Assembly (NCBI GenBank): GCA_002298145.1
Contig: DBMP01000013.1
Coordinates: 496,001-560,000 of the forward strand
Reading direction: 5' to 3'
DNA from: Spartobacteria bacterium UBA695
GTDB lineage: Bacteria > Verrucomicrobiota > Verrucomicrobiia > Chthoniobacterales > Chthoniobacteraceae
Length of the DNA: 64,000 nucleotides
Part shown: piece after piece, positions 59,996-64,000 of the stretch
Layout of the letters: each line of letters starts with the position of its first letter
Position numbering within the stretch: position 1 is the first letter of the stretch
Position numbers and translations under genes: made by a program
The notes under the pieces: generated by a model
The model's input: the letters and a program-made list of their open reading frames with translations, nothing else
The model's database searches: none
What the model was told of the DNA's origin: nothing

Positions 59996-60624
59996 AACAG
60001 CTACCGGCCACCCATGCCTTGATCGTCGTTGATGTGCAAAACGATTTCGTGAGCGGCTCCCTTTTGGTCCCGAACGCTGCCGAGATCGTCCCCGTGGTCA
60101 ATCGCATCCGGGAAGCGTTTGCCACGGTTGTTTTCACCAAAGACTGGCATCCTGCAAACCACGGCAGCTTTGCCGTCAATCACCTCGGGAAGCAGGTCCT
60201 CGAACAAATCGACCTGAACGGGCTCCCTCAGACGCTCTGGCCGCCTCATTGTATCCAAGGCGAACCGGGTGCGGAACTCGTTGCTGGGCTTAATAGCGAG
60301 AGGGCCTATTTATTCGTCAAAGGCACCGACCCCGGCATCGACAGTTACAGCGGTTTCTTTGATAACGGCCACCGCAAAGCGACCGGCTTGGGCGAGTTTC
60401 TCAAAACCAATGGAGTCACCGATGTCTACGTGTGTGGACTCGCAACTGACTATTGCGTCAAAGCCACCGCCATCGATGCCGTGCAGCTCGGTTTCAATAC
60501 TTACCTGATTGAAGACGCAAGCCGTGGCGTCAATATCCAGCCGGACGACGTTGCCAATGCCATTAAAGAAATGCAGGCCGCCGGTGTCTGCATTGCGACC
60601 AGCGTGGACGTGCCCGGCTGCTAA
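59992..60624 (+). CDS. pncA: nicotinamidase
   Basis: A 210-residue isochorismatase-fold amidase that converts nicotinamide to nicotinate, feeding PncB. The triad is Asp14 (VVDVQNDF), Lys110 (FVKGTDPG) and Cys155 (ATDYCVKAT). Metal ligands are in DWHPANH (Asp51, His53, His57) and His86 (WPPHC). The gene overlaps the regulator gene by 4 bases and completes the nicotinamide-to-NAD route encoded by the operon. Confidence 0.96.
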   Translation: MKQLPATHALIVVDVQNDFVSGSLLVPNAAEIVPVVNRIREAFATVVFTKDWHPANHGSFAVNHLGKQVLEQIDLNGLPQTLWPPHCIQGEPGAELVAGLNSERAYLFVKGTDPGIDSYSGFFDNGHRKATGLGEFLKTNGVTDVYVCGLATDYCVKATAIDAVQLGFNTYLIEDASRGVNIQPDDVANAIKEMQAAGVCIATSVDVPGC

Positions 60625-60730
60625 AACAACTTTCGCCTGCTGCCGCCATACGCTTGACGCAATAGCGTGCTTTGCGCTTGATACCGCAACGGCAGTGACG
60701 CCAATCTCTCCTCTCGCATTTCTTCCAAGT

Positions 60731-62095
60731 ATGGCAAACCTCGATCCTCTCCGCGCGGCCTTGGCTGTCTCTCCAGACAACGTGCCACTTCTCCTCTTGT
60801 TTGCCCAGGGCTGTCTGGACGAATGGGCTTTCGATGACGCCCGGGGGGCCTTCGACCGCGCGCTGAAGGTGGCCCCGAACCAGCCGGAAGCCAAGCTGGG
60901 TATCGCGCGAACCCTTCATCTGACCGGTAAAACTTCCGAGGCGCTGGTGCGGACGGAGGTCGTCACACAGGATCACCCCGCTTTCGCTGCCGCCTGGGTT
61001 TTCCTGAGCCAACTAAACCTCATGGAGGGCAATCGCGAGGCGGCGCTTGCCCAGTATGCGCATGCGCTGGAGTTGGAGCCCTCGGCCAGAGATGAGGCGT
61101 TTGAAACGGAACTCTACCTTCAAGGTAAACGGCCCGCCGCCGAACCCCATGAACCGGAAAAAGTTCCGGTGGGCGTGAGCGACTGGAACGCCCCGGCGCA
61201 GGAGGCGGATCCCGCGGGGAAAACCGCAGACATCGAGCGTCCAAAATCCAGCTTCAGCGATGTTGGCGGGATGGACGCGGTGAAGGAAGAGATTCGGATG
61301 AAAATCATCTACCCGATGAAGAACCCCGAACTGTTCCGCGCCTATGGGAAAAAGATCGGCGGCGGCGTGCTGCTGTACGGCCCTCCGGGGTGTGGCAAAA
61401 CCATGCTGAGCCGGGCGACGGCGGGCGAGATCAACGCCAATTTCATCTCGGTGGGCCTTCACCAGATTCTCGACCTCTATCTGGGCAACAGCGAAAAGAA
61501 CCTGCACGAGCTTTTCCAGTTGGCGCGGGATAACGCCCCCTCGGTGCTCTTCTTCGATGAGGTGGACGCGCTCGCGGCCGATCGCAATGACCTCAAGCGC
61601 AGTGCGGGCCGGACCCTCATCAACCAATTCCTCGCGGAAATGGACGGCCAAAATGCCAGCAACGACGGTCTCTTGATTCTCGGGGCAACCAATGCCCCCT
61701 GGCATATTGATCCGGCTTTCCGGCGGCCCGGGCGCTTCGACCGCATCCTGTTTGTCCCGCCTCCGGATGAAGCCGCGCGGGCCGCAGTAATCCAGGTGAT
61801 GGCCAAGAACAAGCCCATCAACCAGTTGGATGCGGCGGCTTTGGCTCGCAAAACCAAGGATTTCTCCGGAGCCGACCTGAAGGCCGTATTCGACATTACC
61901 ATCGAGCGCTCGCTGGCCAAGGCCATGCGCGAGGGGCGCATCATCCCCATCACCACCTCGGATTTGCTGGAAAGCGCCAAAACGCTCAAGCCCTCCACCC
62001 GCGCGTGGTTTGATAGCGCCAAAAACTACGCCATTTACTCCAACCAGGGCGGGTTCTACGACGAGGTCCTGACGTTCCTGGGGATCAAAAAATAA
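60731..62095 (+). CDS. TPR-AAA+ ATPase
   Basis: A 454-residue protein. The first 130 residues are TPR-like helices (ALKVAPNQPEAKLGIARTL and ALELEPSAR). A linker (about 135-172) precedes one AAA+ domain of the FtsH/katanin/spastin type. Walker A is GPPGCGKT (217-224), Walker B is VLFFDEVDAL (272-281, catalytic Glu277), sensor 1 is in ILGATNAPW, and the arginine fingers are in FRRPGRFDR. No protease or membrane segment is present. The ATG at 60731 starts the TPR. The stop overlaps the start of the next TPR gene by one base (TAATG), so the pair is coupled. The family resembles Vps4/spastin-like disassembly ATPases; the substrate is unknown. Confidence 0.85.
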   Translation: MANLDPLRAALAVSPDNVPLLLLFAQGCLDEWAFDDARGAFDRALKVAPNQPEAKLGIARTLHLTGKTSEALVRTEVVTQDHPAFAAAWVFLSQLNLMEGNREAALAQYAHALELEPSARDEAFETELYLQGKRPAAEPHEPEKVPVGVSDWNAPAQEADPAGKTADIERPKSSFSDVGGMDAVKEEIRMKIIYPMKNPELFRAYGKKIGGGVLLYGPPGCGKTMLSRATAGEINANFISVGLHQILDLYLGNSEKNLHELFQLARDNAPSVLFFDEVDALAADRNDLKRSAGRTLINQFLAEMDGQNASNDGLLILGATNAPWHIDPAFRRPGRFDRILFVPPPDEAARAAVIQVMAKNKPINQLDAAALARKTKDFSGADLKAVFDITIERSLAKAMREGRIIPITTSDLLESAKTLKPSTRAWFDSAKNYAIYSNQGGFYDEVLTFLGIKK

Positions 62096-63357
62096 TGGAC
62101 GCGCTCGACGAACTCCATTCCGGCCACTTCCGGCGCGGCCTTTTGCTCAAGGAGCAGGGGCGCTATCCGGAGGCCGAGCCATTTTTCCGCGATGCCTTGG
62201 GGCAAAACCCGCGCGATGCTGCCTCCTTCCACCATCTGGCGGGCTGTCTTTTCCAGATCGCCGGGAGGGAGGCCGAGGCGCTGCCCGTCGTGGACGAAGC
62301 CATCGCCCTGGAACCGGAGGAAGCGGGGCACCACGCCCTACAGGCTCATATTCTATGCTTCTTGGAGCGCCCCAAGGAGGGACTCGCGGCGGCCCAGGCG
62401 GCGGTGGAACTCGAACCGGATAACGCGTTCTGTTTTGTAGCCGAATCTCAGGCCCTTCTTTGTTTGGAACGCTGGGCAGAGGCGGAGCGCGCCGCCCGCT
62501 GCGCCCTGGGCCTCGACCCGGAAAACCTGGCGGCGGCCAATCAGCTCTCCCGGGCCTTGCGGCTCCAAAACAAGATGGAGGAAAACCGGGAGCAGCTCGT
62601 AAGCATGCTGGCCCGAGATCCCGAGAACGCCTACACGCACGCCAACGCCGGTTGGTCGGCCCTGCAAAGCGGGAACCGGCGTGAGGCCGAGGCGCATTTT
62701 CTGGAATCCCTGCGGCTGGACCCGGAAAGCGAGTGGGCTCGCGAGGGGCTGCTCCAGAGTTTTCGCGCCCGTTCGCCCTTCTACCGCGCTTACTTGAGTT
62801 ACTCCTTCATGATGCAGCGCCTGAGCGGCAAAGCGCGCTGGGGGATCATCCTCGGGCTCTACTTTGGCGTAAGATTTGCGCGCGTTCTCTTCAGCGGTCC
62901 CTATGCGCCCATTGGGTTGGGCATCGGCCTGCTTTATGTCCTTTTTGTGCTGTGGGTATGGGTGGCCCGGGGAGTGGGGAATTTCATCTTGCTGCTCGAC
63001 CGCTTCGCCCGGCACGCCCTACGGCGGGAAGAACGCTGGGAAGCCGTGGCCGTGGCTGGTAGCCTGCTCTTGGGGACCGCCCTGGCTGGCACGGCGTTTC
63101 TGACAGGCCCCCAGCACCTCATCATGTCCGCCATCGCCCTCTGCGCCGCGTCGATTCCCCTTTCGCTGGTCTTTACCAACCGTTCCGTGCCGGGGCGCGT
63201 GCTTTTTGGGGCCGTTGCGCTTTTTGGGCTTTGCACGGGCCTGTTGGCTGGCGTTCTTGGCCCGGCAGGGAGCATTCCCGGCTTGGTCGTCATCGCGGTC
63301 ATCGCCGCGGGCTGCTGCACCTGGCTGGGGAATGTTAGTTTCTTCAAAAAGAGGTAA
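62095..63357 (+). CDS. TPR protein with C-terminal membrane domain
   Basis: A 420-residue protein. About seven TPR units fill residues 1-220 (for example GRYPEAEPFFRDALGQNPRD). A membrane domain of four to six segments follows (about 255-415). It starts at the last base of the ATPase stop (TAATG), so ATPase and membrane TPR protein should be made in a fixed ratio. The likely arrangement is that its TPR domain recruits the ATPase to the membrane. The family is not recognised. Nothing in the sequence identifies the cargo. Confidence 0.75.
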   Translation: MDALDELHSGHFRRGLLLKEQGRYPEAEPFFRDALGQNPRDAASFHHLAGCLFQIAGREAEALPVVDEAIALEPEEAGHHALQAHILCFLERPKEGLAAAQAAVELEPDNAFCFVAESQALLCLERWAEAERAARCALGLDPENLAAANQLSRALRLQNKMEENREQLVSMLARDPENAYTHANAGWSALQSGNRREAEAHFLESLRLDPESEWAREGLLQSFRARSPFYRAYLSYSFMMQRLSGKARWGIILGLYFGVRFARVLFSGPYAPIGLGIGLLYVLFVLWVWVARGVGNFILLLDRFARHALRREERWEAVAVAGSLLLGTALAGTAFLTGPQHLIMSAIALCAASIPLSLVFTNRSVPGRVLFGAVALFGLCTGLLAGVLGPAGSIPGLVVIAVIAAGCCTWLGNVSFFKKR

Positions 63358-63431
63358 CGGACAGCTCGCCGTGGATGGCCACCGGATCTCACGGGGTTGA
63401 TGTCTGACTGATTTTCGGTGATGTTAACCCC

Positions 63432-63872
63432 ATGAAATTCGCCCTTAATCTTCTCTGGTTTCTATTCGGTGGCGGTATCTTTGCCGCCGCTCTGTGGATC
63501 CTTGCTGGCGGGTTGCTCGCGCTGACCGTGGTCGGCCTGCCCTTTGCCGTGGCAGCCTTCCGCATTGCCGGATTTACCGCCTTCCCCTTTGGTCGCCGGT
63601 TGGTTGACGCCGAGCTGATGGGTGAAACGGTGGTGCCCGGGACCGGGGTGGCCAACGTTCTCTGGATCATCCTGGCGGGGATCTGGCTGGCCATCGCCCA
63701 CGTCCTTGCGGGGCTCGCCTGCCTGACCTCCATTGTCGGGATTCCCTTTGGCCTGGCTCACTTCAAGCTGGCCGGGATTTGCTTTGCCCCGCTGGGGAAG
63801 CGGACGGTTTCCTCAGAGGTCGCAGAGGCGCTCCAGCGGGCGCAGGCGGACCGAATCGTGCGTGGCGATTAG
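63432..63872 (+). CDS. yccF: YccF-domain (DUF307) inner-membrane protein
   Basis: A 146-residue protein with about four membrane segments in two similar halves, each ending in GLPFAVAAFRIAGFTAFPFGRR or GIPFGLAHFKLAGICFAPLGKR, the YccF domain. The domain is widespread, and its function is unknown. It is 74 bases after the TPR gene, so it may be a separate unit. The last 128 bases of the window hold no gene that I can see. Confidence 0.88.
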   Translation: MKFALNLLWFLFGGGIFAAALWILAGGLLALTVVGLPFAVAAFRIAGFTAFPFGRRLVDAELMGETVVPGTGVANVLWIILAGIWLAIAHVLAGLACLTSIVGIPFGLAHFKLAGICFAPLGKRTVSSEVAEALQRAQADRIVRGD

Positions 63873-64000
63873 GCGGCTTTTTGCTAACTCGGAATCCCGA
63901 GCTGCGTTTGCGATATTCCTTCGCGTAGAAGCCCCGCGAACGTTTTTCCATCGGGGGGCTCACCTTGGTGCGTATTTATAGCGAAGTTACAGCGAGGGTG

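Overview
The window reads as a high-GC bacterial chromosome segment with Gram-negative traits: TonB receptor, porin, RND pump, lipoproteins and hopanoid synthesis. The most likely source is the Verrucomicrobiota. That placement is an inference from the mix of a hopanoid locus, secreted TPR/coiled-coil proteins, a BspA-like leucine-rich-repeat remnant and a DUF2339/DUF3999 pair; no rRNA gene is present to settle it. Nothing looks like a prophage, integron, CRISPR array or complete insertion sequence. Apart from one tRNA-Leu(UAA), the content is protein-coding.

Layout. 1-5028 is a hopanoid locus: an HpnG-like phosphorylase on the plus strand faces a minus-strand run of hpnH, squalene-hopene cyclase and an SDR epimerase that lacks its catalytic tyrosine. 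5186-7314 is a two-gene ABC exporter. 7453-9412 holds a secreted protein and an outer-membrane barrel. 9522-13816 (minus) is NfeD protease, tsaD and a hybrid histidine kinase. 13975-17911 has a 39-residue lipoprotein with its own terminator, then a MarR regulator and an RND pump with no adaptor gene. 17912-19549 is a repeat-rich island: two identical 40-bp repeats bracket an AT-richer secreted-protein gene and a frameshifted BspA-like remnant. 19550-30287 is mostly housekeeping (RluB-type pseudouridine synthase, hisB, lipA, a glycosyltransferase, a YhbY-type protein, mdh, a porin, tRNA-Leu).

30471-36435 (minus) is an iron-siderophore type uptake operon: TonB receptor, binding protein, an isochorismatase-fold hydrolase, FecCD permease and ATPase, the last three joined by ATGA overlaps. 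Divergent from it, a cobalamin riboswitch (about 36915-37100) heads metE, an adenylate kinase, a split ThrE exporter, nrdD, nrdG and dcd (37349-45153). This operon supplies B12-independent replacements for the two common B12-dependent enzymes (MetH and class II ribonucleotide reductase), so cobalamin shortage would switch on methionine and deoxynucleotide synthesis together.

45332-55981 has a three-domain lysophospholipid transporter/acyltransferase/acyl-ligase fusion, a LysR regulator, a YiiX-like lipoprotein and the DUF2339/DUF3999 pair. 56107-60624 is an NAD salvage operon (pncB, nadE, an NrtR-like Nudix regulator, pncA) with a palindromic operator candidate over its promoter. 60731-63357 is a tightly coupled pair: a TPR-AAA+ ATPase and a TPR membrane protein. 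A YccF protein ends the window. The strongest candidates for follow-up are the B12 operon, the siderophore operon hydrolase, the TPR-AAA+ module and the self-regulated NAD operon.
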